A stretch of 64,000 nt of DNA from Actinoplanes ianthinogenes. Its GTDB lineage: Bacteria; Actinomycetota; Actinomycetes; Mycobacteriales; Micromonosporaceae. The notes under the pieces were generated by a model. The model made no database searches. It saw only the letters and a program-made list of their open reading frames with translations, and had not been told where the DNA came from. The first letter of the stretch is position 1, and each line of letters starts with the position of its first letter. The stretch spans positions 9,554,501 to 9,618,500 of the forward strand of contig NZ_AP023356.1 in NCBI RefSeq assembly GCF_018324205.1. Direction: 5' to 3'. The position numbers were made by a program, and so were the translations under genes. This document shows, piece after piece, positions 1 through 7,834 of this stretch.

Positions 1-642
1 CGGATGACGCGAGGCGAGACCGGCGAGAAGCGCGAGACCGGCCCGCACCGGATCGTTCTCTTTCGGTACGCCCGGAGCCGTCTCGGACTCCCCCGGCCGC
101 CCGTGCAGGATCATCAGCAGCAACCTGGTGTGGTGGGCCCGCGCCGCCACCTGGTCGTTCTCGGTCAGCTGCGCCAGGGCGAGGGCTTGTTCGGCCTCCC
201 GGGACGCGGCGACGATGTTGCCGGCCCGGGCCAGCGCCCAGCTCCGCAACGCGAGAACGGCTGGCAGCCGCCAGATCACCCCGCCGGCCCAGAGCCGCCC
301 GGCCGTCGCGGCCAGCTCCCGCTCCGCCGCCAGGAACCGGCCGTGCGCCATCTCCCGGCGTGCGGCCGCGACCGACTCGTCCACCCCGTCCTGTGCCCGG
401 GGCATCGCCTCACCGGTCGCGGCCGCCCGGCGCAGCAGCTCCGCCGCCCGTCCCGGCTCCCCCGCGAGCTGCGCGTCGGCGGCCGCCAGGGTGAACAGCC
501 GGCGCTTGCCCACCGGCGTCATCCCGGCGGCCATCTCCAGGGCGGTGGCCGCGGCGGCATGCCCGGTCGCGCCCCTGGCCAGAGCGGAGAGTTCCTCGAG
601 GATCTCCACGGTCGGCCGCTCCGCCACCGCTGTCCCGGTCAT
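1..642 (-). CDS. Helical-repeat (TPR-like) protein, C-terminus beyond the window
   Basis: An open minus-strand frame starts at the ATG at 640-642 and runs off the left edge after 214 codons. The translation is Ala/Leu/Glu-rich and helical, with repeated segments such as LAARELAATAG-like and LALARAGNIVAASREAEQAL that resemble tetratricopeptide pairs of large LuxR/LAL-type regulators. No nucleotide-binding motif lies in the visible part, so any output domain would be outside the window. Its ATG overlaps the TGA of the upstream 82-codon gene (ATGA), implying translational coupling. The regulator assignment is inference only. Confidence 0.6.
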   Translation of the reverse strand, partial: MTGTAVAERPTVEILEELSALARGATGHAAAATALEMAAGMTPVGKRRLFTLAAADAQLAGEPGRAAELLRRAAATGEAMPRAQDGVDESVAAARREMAHGRFLAAERELAATAGRLWAGGVIWRLPAVLALRSWALARAGNIVAASREAEQALALAQLTENDQVAARAHHTRLLLMILHGRPGESETAPGVPKENDPVRAGLALLAGLASRHP

Positions 643-887
643 CGTGTGCCGCCGAAGTGTGCGCGGATCACCCGCCGGGCCCAGGCCATCCGGCGTATCG
701 CGTACTCCGGCACCTCCCCGTAGGTGGCCGCGACCTCCGCCGCGCACCCGCGCGATCCGTGGCACGACCGCACCATCGCCCGGACCACCGCGTCCACCTG
801 CTCCCGCCCCGGCCGCGAGCCCGTGGCCAGCGCACTCACGAAGAGCGCGTCGGTACGAGCCACGGTCAGCATCGTCGCGGACATCAT
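639..887 (-). CDS. Small conserved-looking hypothetical protein
   Basis: This 82-residue protein begins with two ATG codons preceded by a purine-rich GGGGGGAG ribosome site. It has basic, Arg-rich helices and two cysteines (SCHGSRGCAAEVAA) followed by a stretch ending RRMAWARRVIRAHFGG. It resembles small actinobacterial proteins that carry a short helix-turn-helix-like CAxEVAxxYGExPE segment, but no named family can be assigned. It is coupled by a 4-base ATGA overlap to the helical-repeat gene downstream, so the two probably act together. A 7+7-base palindrome lies about 60 bases upstream. Confidence 0.6.
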   Translation of the reverse strand: MMSATMLTVARTDALFVSALATGSRPGREQVDAVVRAMVRSCHGSRGCAAEVAATYGEVPEYAIRRMAWARRVIRAHFGGTR

Positions 888-948
888 CTGCTCCCCCCAC
901 CGTTCCCGGTTTCCACAAGCAGACTCGGCCGCGCGGCCGGTCGTACGT

Positions 949-964
949 TAGGAAGGTCTTCCTA
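949..964. promoter_or_regulatory. Operator-like palindrome TAGGAAG-N2-CTTCCTA
   Basis: Perfect 7-base arms flank a 2-base centre, about 60 bases upstream of the 82-codon gene's start. The position and symmetry suggest a dimeric repressor or activator site for that small operon. The cognate regulator is unknown. Confidence 0.35.
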
Positions 965-1157
965 CCCGCACCTCAGACACCTACCTAGGCCCCGGGCCGA
1001 CCTCCCTAAGCCGTTCAGTCCCCCGGCGCCTCCGAACCGTTCCGAGCAGGCCGGGCCCATCGGGCTTCACCCGGCCGGCGACCAGCGCTGTCCCGACGGG
1101 GACGGTGACAGGGAGTCGATAGCGGATCGAGAGCGCTGACCGGAAGGATGGCCTGAA

Positions 1158-1196
1158 CCGGTCGGGGCCGACGCCCCAAGCTCTGGCCCCGACCGG
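1158..1196. terminator. 12-bp stem hairpin, intrinsic terminator-like
   Basis: CCGGTCGGGGCC at 1158-1169 pairs perfectly with 1185-1196 across a 15-base loop. No U-tract follows, as is usual in high-GC actinomycetes. It lies past the 3' end of the SDR gene and may be a second barrier behind the 1222-1248 hairpin. Confidence 0.5.
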
Positions 1197-1221
1197 CCCT
1201 TTCCCGGGGAGGGGAAACGCT

Positions 1222-1248
1222 GACGGGCCCGTCGTGGGCGGGCCCGTC
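1222..1248. terminator. 9-bp stem hairpin after the SDR gene
   Basis: GACGGGCCC at 1222-1230 pairs with GGGCCCGTC at 1240-1248 across 9 bases. It lies 5 bases beyond the SDR stop codon on the minus strand, the expected place for an intrinsic terminator. Confidence 0.55.
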
Positions 1249-1253
1249 TCGCC

Positions 1254-2012
1254 CTACCGGCCGAGCACCGCGCCCCCGTTGAGCCCGATGATCTGCCCGG
1301 TCAGATAGCCGGCCTCCGGGGAGGCGAGGTAACCGACCGCCGCTGCCACGTCCGCCGGCGTACCGGCCCGGCCGACCAGCGTGTCGGCGACCTTGGTGGC
1401 CACGAACTCGGGCGTGTCCTGCCCGTGGAAGATCTCGGTGTCCTGGATGTAGCCGGGCGCCAGCACGTTCACCGTGATCCCGTCCGGACCGAGCTGGCGC
1501 GCCAGCCCGAACGCCCAGCCGTGCAGCCCGGCCTTAGCCGCGGCGTACGACCCGGCCGAGTGCGCGCCCGCGCCGCCCCGCTGGGCGGCGGCCGAGCTGA
1601 TCATGATGAGCCGCCCGCCCGGGCGGCGGAGCCGGTCGAGCAGCGCGTTCGTCAGGAGCACCGCGGTGATCAGGTTGGTGTCGAGATCGCGGCGCCAGGC
1701 GTCGGCCAGTCCCGCGAGCCCCTCCCGCGACGGCGGCGTCACGGTCGCCCCCGCGTTGTTCACCAGCACGTCGACCGGGCCGAGCCCGGCGATCTCGGCG
1801 GCCGCGCGCTCCACCTGGCCGGGATCGGTCAGGTCGGCGCTGACCGGGATGACGAGCGCCGGATCGATCTCCGCTGCGGCCTGCCGCAGCAGACCCGAGC
1901 GGCGCCCGATGATCACCACCCGGTGCCCGTCGCGGGCGAAGCCGGCGGCGATCGCGCGGCCGATGCCGGTCGCGCCGCCGGACACGACCGCGAGACGTGA
2001 CGAAATGATCAT
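1254..2012 (-). CDS. Short-chain dehydrogenase/reductase (SDR), FabG/3-oxoacyl reductase type
   Basis: 252 residues, the usual length of a classical SDR. The Rossmann glycine motif GGATGIG is at residues 12-18, the NNAG motif near 86, the catalytic serine in MISSAAA near 138, and the YAAAK catalytic Tyr/Lys pair near 155. The C-terminus carries the LTGQIIGLNGG segment typical of FabG-like enzymes. It is therefore expected to be an active cytoplasmic NAD(P)H-dependent oxidoreductase, but its substrate cannot be read. It lies downstream of the broken hydrolase on the same strand, 63 bases away, and ends at a hairpin. Confidence 0.9.
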   Translation of the reverse strand: MIISSRLAVVSGGATGIGRAIAAGFARDGHRVVIIGRRSGLLRQAAAEIDPALVIPVSADLTDPGQVERAAAEIAGLGPVDVLVNNAGATVTPPSREGLAGLADAWRRDLDTNLITAVLLTNALLDRLRRPGGRLIMISSAAAQRGGAGAHSAGSYAAAKAGLHGWAFGLARQLGPDGITVNVLAPGYIQDTEIFHGQDTPEFVATKVADTLVGRAGTPADVAAAVGYLASPEAGYLTGQIIGLNGGAVLGR

Positions 2013-2075
2013 GATGGATACCGTACGGCCCGGCCGCCATGGTGGCCAGCACCACCGCGGCCGGGCCCGGCGGGA

Positions 2076-3047
2076 TCAGCTGCCGCTGAGGGTGGCGATG
2101 ACGCCGCCGGTCAGCAGTGACTCATAGTAGGCGCCACCCGGGTAGTAGGTGGCCGTGGTGGTCCCGTCGACCGCGTCCAGGGTCCAGTTCACCGCGAAGG
2201 TTTGCAGGGCGGTGACGTTCTGCGCCTTGGAGGTGCCGGCGGTCAGGGTGCACAGGATGTTCGTGCTGGCTCCCTCGGCGTCACAGTGCGAGCCGGTGGT
2301 CAGGCGCACGCCCAGGAAGTCGCGGTCCAGGTCGCCGGTCAGTTCGACGGTGCCGCTGGCGTTGCTGTTGGCCAGGTAGGGCGGGGAGGAGACGGTCCGC
2401 AACGGCAGCGAGGTGGCGGCCAGCCCGGTCAGGCCGGTCGCCATGTTGTTGCCGGCCGGGGACTTGACCGGGTCGAGCAGTTGCAGGTACTTCAGCGACG
2501 CGAAGGCCGCCGGATAGGTCGTCCGCAGAACGTTGGCGATGTAGGTGACGGCTTCGCCGCCGGCCGAATGACCGGCCAGGACCTATTTCGCCGGCAGCGT
2601 GCTGCCGGGCCGGCCCGCGGTGGTGGCGGCCGCGGCATAGCTCTTGGCCAGGGCCGCGTTCGGGTCGGTCGCCTGGCCGAGCCAGCCGGCGACGCTGGTG
2701 AGGAAGACGGTGTTGTTGCCGAGATTGTTGACCGTGCAGCCGAAGATGTCCGCGGACGGCAGGGTCGGCGCGAAGACCAGAAATCCGGCCGCCTGGAACC
2801 GGCGGGCCAGATCGGCCACGTTCCCGTTCGACCGGGAGAAGCCGTGCTGGAGGTAGACCAGCGCTTTCGGGCTGGTGGTCGCCGGGAAATACCAGTCGGC
2901 GTCCGGGTGGTAGGTGGACTTGTAGCAGGGGACGGAGATCTCGCCGTCCACCTCGACGGCCGCGGCTCCGGCGGCCGCCGGTGTGGCGACGAGAAGCGAG
3001 GCGGACAGGGTGAGCGCTGCGAGAACACCGCGCAGGGACAGGGACAC
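2076..3047 (-). pseudogene. Secreted alpha/beta hydrolase split by an in-frame amber codon
   Basis: Two open segments (3047-2583 and 2582-2076) lie in the same frame, separated only by a TAG at 2585-2583. The first part has an ATG start, a signal peptide of about 27 residues ending in an alanine-rich cleavage region, and a lipase-like beta-sheet core with LVYLQHGF. The first codons after the stop spell VLAGHSAGGEAV, the GxSxG nucleophile elbow, so the truncated product lacks the catalytic serine. Full length would be about 323 residues, normal for secreted chlorophyllase/PET-hydrolase-like enzymes. A single substitution (for example TAC to TAG) would explain it. Otherwise the frame looks undecayed, suggesting a recent mutation, a sequencing error or suppression. 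Confidence 0.75.
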
Positions 3048-3176
3048 GGGACCTCAATAGGGTCATCCGTAACACTCTCCGAAACGGTGTTTCCATTAGC
3101 ACGCCTCGATGCTCCCCTGTCAAGGCCGGTATTGTGGAGGCACGACGGAGTGACGCCCATCGTCCGGCGGTGAATC

Positions 3177-3515
3177 ATGCGAATTCGTGCGCGTGGATCG
3201 AGGATTCTCGGTGGGGTTTTCACCGGGGTCGTCGTGCTCGGCATCGTGGCGTTCTGGGCGGCCGTGGCCGCCCTCTTCTGGCAGGCCCTGAAGCCTTATC
3301 GCCTGCTCATCGCGGACCTGTGGGCGCTCATCCCGCCCGCCGCGCGGCCCGCCGCCGGTATCGGGCTCGCGATCGCGGCCGGGATCCTGGTGATCCTTGT
3401 CGTCATCGCCGGCATCGTCGGCAAGAACGATCCCGTCCCGCCCCGCGGCACAGCCCGGCGAACGCGTGTCGGCGTCGACCTCGACGAGGCCGACCTCGAC
3501 GGGTCCGACATGTGA
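3177..3515 (+). CDS. Small two-helix membrane protein
   Basis: 112 residues. After a basic N-terminus (MRIRARGSR) there are two strongly hydrophobic helices, at about 11-36 and 58-82. The cytoplasmic-looking C-terminal tail is rich in Arg, then Asp (DLDEADLDGSD). No family was recognised. It stands alone between the divergent hydrolase and a convergent hypothetical gene, so context gives no function. Confidence 0.6.
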   Translation: MRIRARGSRILGGVFTGVVVLGIVAFWAAVAALFWQALKPYRLLIADLWALIPPAARPAAGIGLAIAAGILVILVVIAGIVGKNDPVPPRGTARRTRVGVDLDEADLDGSDM

Positions 3516-3543
3516 TCCGGTTTTTCGGGAGCGCCCTCGACGA

Positions 3544-3975
3544 CTACAGCGCCCACCAGCAGTACAGATGATGGCCCCGGTCCAGCGCTCGCCGGGCCAG
3601 CGCGGCAAGCTCCTCCAGGGCGCCCGCCAGCAAGGCGGGATCAGCGCCGGCCATCTCCTCGGTGGCGGCCCAGGCCCCGGCGGCCCGCTGGAGAGGTTCG
3701 CCGGCCGCGAGAGCGTCGCGCAGCGTGTCGGTGACCGTCACCACGAACGCCTCCGCGTCGGTGCCGGTGACCGGCCGGCACTGCCGGGATGCCGCGCTGA
3801 CCTCCTCATACGAGCGCCCGGTGAGGATCGCCTCCAGGGTGCCCAGGTTGACGGCGGGGTCGATGCCCTTCACCGGCACCGTGTCGAAGCCGAGCGCGGC
3901 CGGGCCGCCCGACCCGGGAAGCACCCGAGCGGCGTCCGCGTCGTCCGGCGCGGTGAAGTAGTCCATGAACGGCAT
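3544..3975 (-). CDS. Conserved-looking hypothetical protein (FDTV-KGIDP type)
   Basis: 143 residues without a signal peptide or membrane helix. It begins MPFMDYFTAPDDADAA and has a conserved-looking core, TVPVKGIDPAVNLGTLEAIL, followed by an acidic helical half. Similar small proteins with this KGIDP-LGTLEA core occur in actinomycetes, but I cannot give a function. It begins 10 bases after the stop of the upstream 199-residue gene, so the two are probably one transcript. Confidence 0.6.
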   Translation of the reverse strand: MPFMDYFTAPDDADAARVLPGSGGPAALGFDTVPVKGIDPAVNLGTLEAILTGRSYEEVSAASRQCRPVTGTDAEAFVVTVTDTLRDALAAGEPLQRAAGAWAATEEMAGADPALLAGALEELAALARRALDRGHHLYCWWAL

Positions 3976-3985
3976 CCGGGGATCC

Positions 3986-4585
3986 TTACCGCTGCGGGTG
4001 AGCCGCGTAGGCGGCGGCCTCGCGGATCATCTCCGCGCCGGCCAGCGGTCCCTGCCCGGTCAGCACCAGCACATGGTTGCCCCGCAGCGGAATCATCCAG
4101 TGCCCCTGCCACCACTGCTGCCCGTCGTGCTGATACCCCAGCTCGACGACCGACACGTCGTCCTCGTCCGTCCGCCGGTCCAGGACCGTCTGATAGTCCG
4201 CGACCAGCGCATCCGGGTCCGCCAGCCGATCGGCCGCCACCGGGCCCTGCGGAAAGATCATCGCCTGGTCCGGGCCGAACAGGTAGAACGGCGTCGTATC
4301 GGACGGGTCCGCGGGCGACTCCAGGCTGAATCCGCGCGGCCACGGCAACAGCGCTGGACCGGTTTCGATCAGCCAGGCCGGGACGTCCATGCCGTCCGAG
4401 ACGTCGACGACCTCCCCGCCCTCGACGGGTCCGCCGGGCGAGATCACCGTCGAGATCGGCCCGTCCGGCGTCGTCCGGGTCACCCGGACCGCGTCCGCGT
4501 CACCGTCCACCCGCGCGAACGAGTAGGGCCAGTGCGGCACCAGCGCCATCCCGTGCCCGTTCAACCGTGCCAGCACATGTCCCAT
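3986..4585 (-). CDS. Hypothetical cytoplasmic protein
   Basis: 199 residues with no signal peptide, membrane segment or recognised motif. It is rich in beta-strand and acidic stretches (SVVELGYQHDGQQWWQGHWM). It forms a two-gene unit with the 143-residue gene downstream (10-base gap). Its start lies 87 bases from the divergent FHA gene, so the two may share a promoter region. Confidence 0.55.
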   Translation of the reverse strand: MGHVLARLNGHGMALVPHWPYSFARVDGDADAVRVTRTTPDGPISTVISPGGPVEGGEVVDVSDGMDVPAWLIETGPALLPWPRGFSLESPADPSDTTPFYLFGPDQAMIFPQGPVAADRLADPDALVADYQTVLDRRTDEDDVSVVELGYQHDGQQWWQGHWMIPLRGNHVLVLTGQGPLAGAEMIREAAAYAAHPQR

Positions 4586-4672
4586 GGCCGGGCAGCGTAG
4601 CTGATCATGGCGAGCCGGTATCAGTGACGCCCGCCGCGCCTCTTATCCAGAAAAGCAGCTCGGGGAGACGTC

Positions 4673-6115
4673 ATGTCGCGACGATCGACCGACGGCCCGG
4701 ACGCCGCCGAGACCCGGATCCATCCGGCCACCGACCACGAACCGGGCCCGAGACCGCCCACCCTCACGGTTGTCGCGCCGCCCACGGCCGCGGGCCGCCA
4801 CACCCTTCTGGATCCTTACGGTACGACCATCGGCCGCGACCCGGCCTGCGACTTCGTCCTGCCGAGTGACCTGGTCAGCCGCCGGCACGCCGTCGTTCGC
4901 CGGCGTGGCGCCGGATATGAGATCGAGGATCTGGGCTCGTCGAACGGCACCCGGGTCAACGGCAGGCCGATCACCGGGCGGCGGGCCTTGCGGTCCGGCG
5001 ACCATGTCGATCTGGGCGACGTCCAGCTCACCTTTTCGTACGCCGGAGCGCCGCGCACGGAGAGTTCGTACTCCGGAGCGCCGCGCACGGAAAGTTCGTA
5101 CGCCGGAGCGCCGCGCGGGGAAAGCGAATCCCTGCGCCGGGAACTGCGCGACGCGCCCGGTTTCGGGCTGCGCGCGTTGGTCCTGGCCATCGCGGGATCG
5201 ATCGCCGGAACCGTGCTGCCGGCCGCATTCGGCACCGGCGCCTGGGCCACCCTGGCCGGCGCGACGATCGGCCCGGTGGTCTCCACGGTCTTCTCCACCA
5301 AGGTCACCGGCGAGCGGGGCCGGGTCCGGGCCGCCGCGATCACCCTGCTCAGCGTGGCCGCGCTGGTCATCACGGTCACCGGGTTCACGCTGGGCGACAA
5401 GGCCACCGGCGGCTCGCTGCTGCCCGGCACGGACGACCGCACCGGCACCTTCCCCGACCTGATCGAGAACAACGGCGGCACCGGCGCCACCCCGGAGGCG
5501 TCGGTGGCGACCGTGGAACTGGCCGCCGTCGAGTGCGGCGGCGTCGCGGTCGGCACGGCGCGAGATTGTCCGCAAACGACCATCCGCTATCACGGGCCGG
5601 ACCGGCTGCACGTGACCGGCGTCGAGATGCGCGGCGACGCGGCCGGCGACTTCAGCGCGCAGGGCGACTGCGTCGACCACTGGCTGGAGCCGGACGAGTC
5701 GTGCGCGCTGACCGTGACGTTCCGGCCGTCCGCCGAGGGCGAGCGCACCGCGACGCTGGTGGTCCGCCAGGACCCGGCCGGTCCCGGCGAGGGCGGCACC
5801 GCGCGGGTCACCGGCACCGGCACGGCCGCCACCGGCGGCGGCGCGGAGGACTGCCTCCCCGGTTTCGTCTGGCGTGCGGCGGTCTCCGGCGATCACGTCT
5901 GCGTCCCGCCGGCGACCCACGACCAGGCGCTGGCCGACAACGCCGCCGCCGACTCGCGGCGCAGCCCCACGGGCGGCGACTACGGGCCGGACACCTGCCT
6001 GCCCGGTTACGTCTGGCGGGAGGTCACGCCGGCGGACCTGGTCTGCGTCACGCCGGAGACCCGCGGCCAGGTGCAGTCGGACAACGACCTGGCCTCCTCC
6101 CGCCGGGCGAGCTGA
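4673..6115 (+). CDS. FHA-domain membrane protein with decapeptide linker, ASH-like domain and Cys-Trp repeats
   Basis: 480 residues starting at an ATG 5 bases after GGGGAGA. Order: an FHA phosphothreonine-binding domain at about 40-120 with GRDPACDFVLPS, SRRHA and SSNGTRVNG; three tandem copies of SYAGAPRTES (residues 122-151); two or three hydrophobic helices (about 165-245); an extracytoplasmic beta-sandwich with SCALTVTFRPSAEGER resembling ASH/choice-of-anchor-D modules; and two C-terminal repeats of CLPGFVWR-type with paired cysteines and Asp/Asn-rich ends. FHA implies reading Ser/Thr kinase phosphorylation inside the cell, with the rest sensing or anchoring outside. Ligand and kinase are unknown. 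Confidence 0.8.
   Translation: MSRRSTDGPDAAETRIHPATDHEPGPRPPTLTVVAPPTAAGRHTLLDPYGTTIGRDPACDFVLPSDLVSRRHAVVRRRGAGYEIEDLGSSNGTRVNGRPITGRRALRSGDHVDLGDVQLTFSYAGAPRTESSYSGAPRTESSYAGAPRGESESLRRELRDAPGFGLRALVLAIAGSIAGTVLPAAFGTGAWATLAGATIGPVVSTVFSTKVTGERGRVRAAAITLLSVAALVITVTGFTLGDKATGGSLLPGTDDRTGTFPDLIENNGGTGATPEASVATVELAAVECGGVAVGTARDCPQTTIRYHGPDRLHVTGVEMRGDAAGDFSAQGDCVDHWLEPDESCALTVTFRPSAEGERTATLVVRQDPAGPGEGGTARVTGTGTAATGGGAEDCLPGFVWRAAVSGDHVCVPPATHDQALADNAAADSRRSPTGGDYGPDTCLPGYVWREVTPADLVCVTPETRGQVQSDNDLASSRRAS
5035..5124 (+). repeat. Three tandem 30-bp in-frame repeats in the FHA gene
   Basis: Three head-to-tail 30-base units start at 5035, 5065 and 5095, each encoding a SYAGAPRTES-like decapeptide. 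The copies differ by only a few bases, which suggests recent unit duplication. The number may vary between strains and would set the linker length between the FHA domain and the membrane helices. Confidence 0.85.
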
Positions 6116-6135
6116 GAAACGGCTCGCCCGGCGGG
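6099..6135. terminator. 14-bp stem hairpin overlapping the FHA stop codon
   Basis: CCCGCCGGGCGAGC at 6099-6112 pairs with 6122-6135; the TGA stop lies in the 9-base loop. The position fits a terminator for the FHA gene. Confidence 0.6.
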
Positions 6136-6144
6136 GGCGGTGGG

Positions 6145-6477
6145 TCAGCCGGGGCGTTTCTTGGTCTGGCTGGACCGAGCCGCCGAAGCTGACCACCGGG
6201 TTGCGACCGTTGACCGAGTAGAGCGGGTAGCCGCCGCCGAGACCGTTCTGGATCGTGGCGCTGAGCGAAAAGCTCCTGGTGGCGTCGGTGCCGGTGAAGG
6301 CGAGGTAGGCGATCTGCGCGCTCCGCCCCCCACGATGCCCTCCTGAGTGGACACGAGCCACCACTGAAGATCGACATCCGGCTGCCCGGCCGGCAGCGCG
6401 GCGGTGGCCGTACCGTGAGCGCGGCGACCGGAAGCGAAGCGGGCCGGGACCGCAACGGCGGGCCTCGGGCGTGTCAT
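6145..6477 (-). pseudogene. Frameshifted remnant of an unknown secreted-type protein
   Basis: Protein-like sequence is spread over two minus-strand frames. One, from the ATG at 6477, reads to DVDLQWWLVSTQEGIVG. The other continues as AQIAYLAFTGTDATRSFSLS and then GYPLYSVNGRNPVVSFGGS. The switch is at the run of six C (plus strand, about 6326-6331). A second shift near 6170 would be needed to reach the TGA at 6145-6147. The beta-rich, non-shadow-like composition supports a decayed gene or sequencing errors. I do not recognise the family. Confidence 0.45.
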
Positions 6478-6483
6478 GCTTCG

Positions 6484-7011
6484 GTGGTGAGGGGGCCGTT
6501 CGCGGGAGAGGTGCGGATCGGGGCGGACGGGGTGACGCTGGGGTGGCCGCGGTTCTCGCCGGAGGCGCGGTATTCCGGCCGGTTCATCCCCTGGTCCCGG
6601 GTGCGGGACGCGGATCCGGAGGCGTTTCCGCCGGAGCTGCGGCTCGTCGGTGGCCGCACGGTGTTCCTCGGCCGGGAGCACGCGACGGCCCTGGCGGCGG
6701 CGCCGGTCACGGTGCGCAAGCGGGTCGATGTCTGGGGCGCGTTGCTCGAGCCGTTCGTGGACACCGAGTACGACGACGAGACACACGCGGTCTGCGCGCG
6801 GCGGTTGCACTCGTGCGGCTTCAGCGACGCGGAGATCCGGCGGATCCGGCGGCGGGTGCGCCGGCGGATGACCGCGCTGACCCTGCTGACCTGGGAGTGG
6901 GGTGGCTATGGGCACAGTGACGTGCTGGTCGCGTCCGGGCTCGCGCCGGGCTTCGCCTACCGCCGGTTCCGCAGGTGGGCGGACGCCATCGCGGCCCGGG
7001 GCGAGCGATGA
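6484..7011 (+). CDS. Hypothetical protein, probably cytoplasmic
   Basis: About 175 residues from a GTG at 6484 or 6487. The open frame extends further upstream, but that part overlaps the remnant and looks non-coding. The N-terminal half is beta-rich (GEVRIGADGVTLGW); the C-terminal half is a very basic helical region (EIRRIRRRVRRRMTAL) ending in FAYRRFRRWADAIAARGER. No family was recognised. Its TGA overlaps the ATG of the RmlD-like gene (ATGA), so the two are translationally coupled. Confidence 0.6.
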   Translation: MVRGPFAGEVRIGADGVTLGWPRFSPEARYSGRFIPWSRVRDADPEAFPPELRLVGGRTVFLGREHATALAAAPVTVRKRVDVWGALLEPFVDTEYDDETHAVCARRLHSCGFSDAEIRRIRRRVRRRMTALTLLTWEWGGYGHSDVLVASGLAPGFAYRRFRRWADAIAARGER

Positions 7012-7820
7012 GACTGCTGGTCGCCGGGGGTGGCGGGCTGCTCGGGCGAGAGGTCGTCCGGCGGGCGCGGGCAGCCGGGCACGAGGTCACGGCGACCTTC
7101 CGCGACCGGCCGATCGGGGTGGGCGGGCACCGGCTGGACATCCGGGACCGGGCCGCGGTGGCCGCGCTCGTGGCGGCCGTGCGACCGGAAGTGATCGTCA
7201 ACGCGGCCTATCGGCAGGCGGACTGGGCGGCCACCGCGGACGGCGGCATGCACGTGGCCGCGGCCGCCGCGGCGAGCCGGGCGCGGCTCGTGCACGTGTC
7301 CAGCGACGCGATCTTCTCGGGGCGGGCGGACGAGTACGACGAGACGGCCGTGCCGGATCCGATCACCCCCTACGGTGCCGCCAAGGCCGCGGCCGAGGTC
7401 GCGGTCCGCGGGCTGGTCGTTGACGCGGCCGTCGTCCGCACGTCGTTGATCATCGGTGCCGGGGAGTCGGTGATCGAGCGCCAGGTGCGGGCGATCGCCA
7501 CCGGGGAGCGGGGCGGCGTCCTGTTCGCCGACGACATCCGCTGCCCGGTGCACGTCGCCGACCTGGCCGGCGCGGTGCTGGAGCTGGCCGCGGTGGCCCG
7601 GCCGGGCGTGCACAACGTCGCCGGCGCCGACGCGATCTCCCGGCACCGGCTGGGGGTGCTGATCGCCCGGCGCGACGGCCTCGACCCGGCCGCGCTGCCG
7701 GTCGCGCTGCGGGCCGGGAGCGGCCTGCCGGGCGCCCTCGCCGTGCGGCTGAACTGCGCCGTGACCCAGAAGGCTCTGGTCACCCGCCTGCGTGGCGCCG
7801 AGGAGTTCCTGGCGGCGTAA
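7008..7820 (+). CDS. RmlD/NAD(P)-dependent sugar-nucleotide reductase-like protein
   Basis: 270 residues from the ATG overlapping the previous stop. An extended-SDR Rossmann motif GGGGLLG is near residue 7. IVNAAYRQADWA corresponds to the RmlD VINAAAYTAVD segment, VHVSSDAIFSG carries the catalytic-Ser strand, and PYGAAKAAAE holds the YxxxK pair. Length and motifs fit dTDP-4-dehydrorhamnose reductase relatives. There are no rhamnose-pathway partners nearby, so a role on another sugar nucleotide or as a general reductase is equally possible. Confidence 0.8.
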   Translation: MRLLVAGGGGLLGREVVRRARAAGHEVTATFRDRPIGVGGHRLDIRDRAAVAALVAAVRPEVIVNAAYRQADWAATADGGMHVAAAAAASRARLVHVSSDAIFSGRADEYDETAVPDPITPYGAAKAAAEVAVRGLVVDAAVVRTSLIIGAGESVIERQVRAIATGERGGVLFADDIRCPVHVADLAGAVLELAAVARPGVHNVAGADAISRHRLGVLIARRDGLDPAALPVALRAGSGLPGALAVRLNCAVTQKALVTRLRGAEEFLAA

Positions 7821-7834
7821 CCGGGGCACGGCCC

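Larger units (their letters stand above)
888..1253. other. Intergenic region with operator-like palindrome and two hairpins
   Basis: I see no convincing gene in this 366-base stretch. Near its left end, upstream of the 82-codon gene, is a palindrome at 949-964. Its right end holds two strong hairpins (separate entries), the nearer of which sits just past the SDR stop codon. Confidence 0.6.

Noticed and set aside
5035..5124. Short direct repeats considered as a CRISPR array
   Set aside because: The three 30-base units are contiguous with no spacers, in frame, and encode a decapeptide linker inside the FHA gene.
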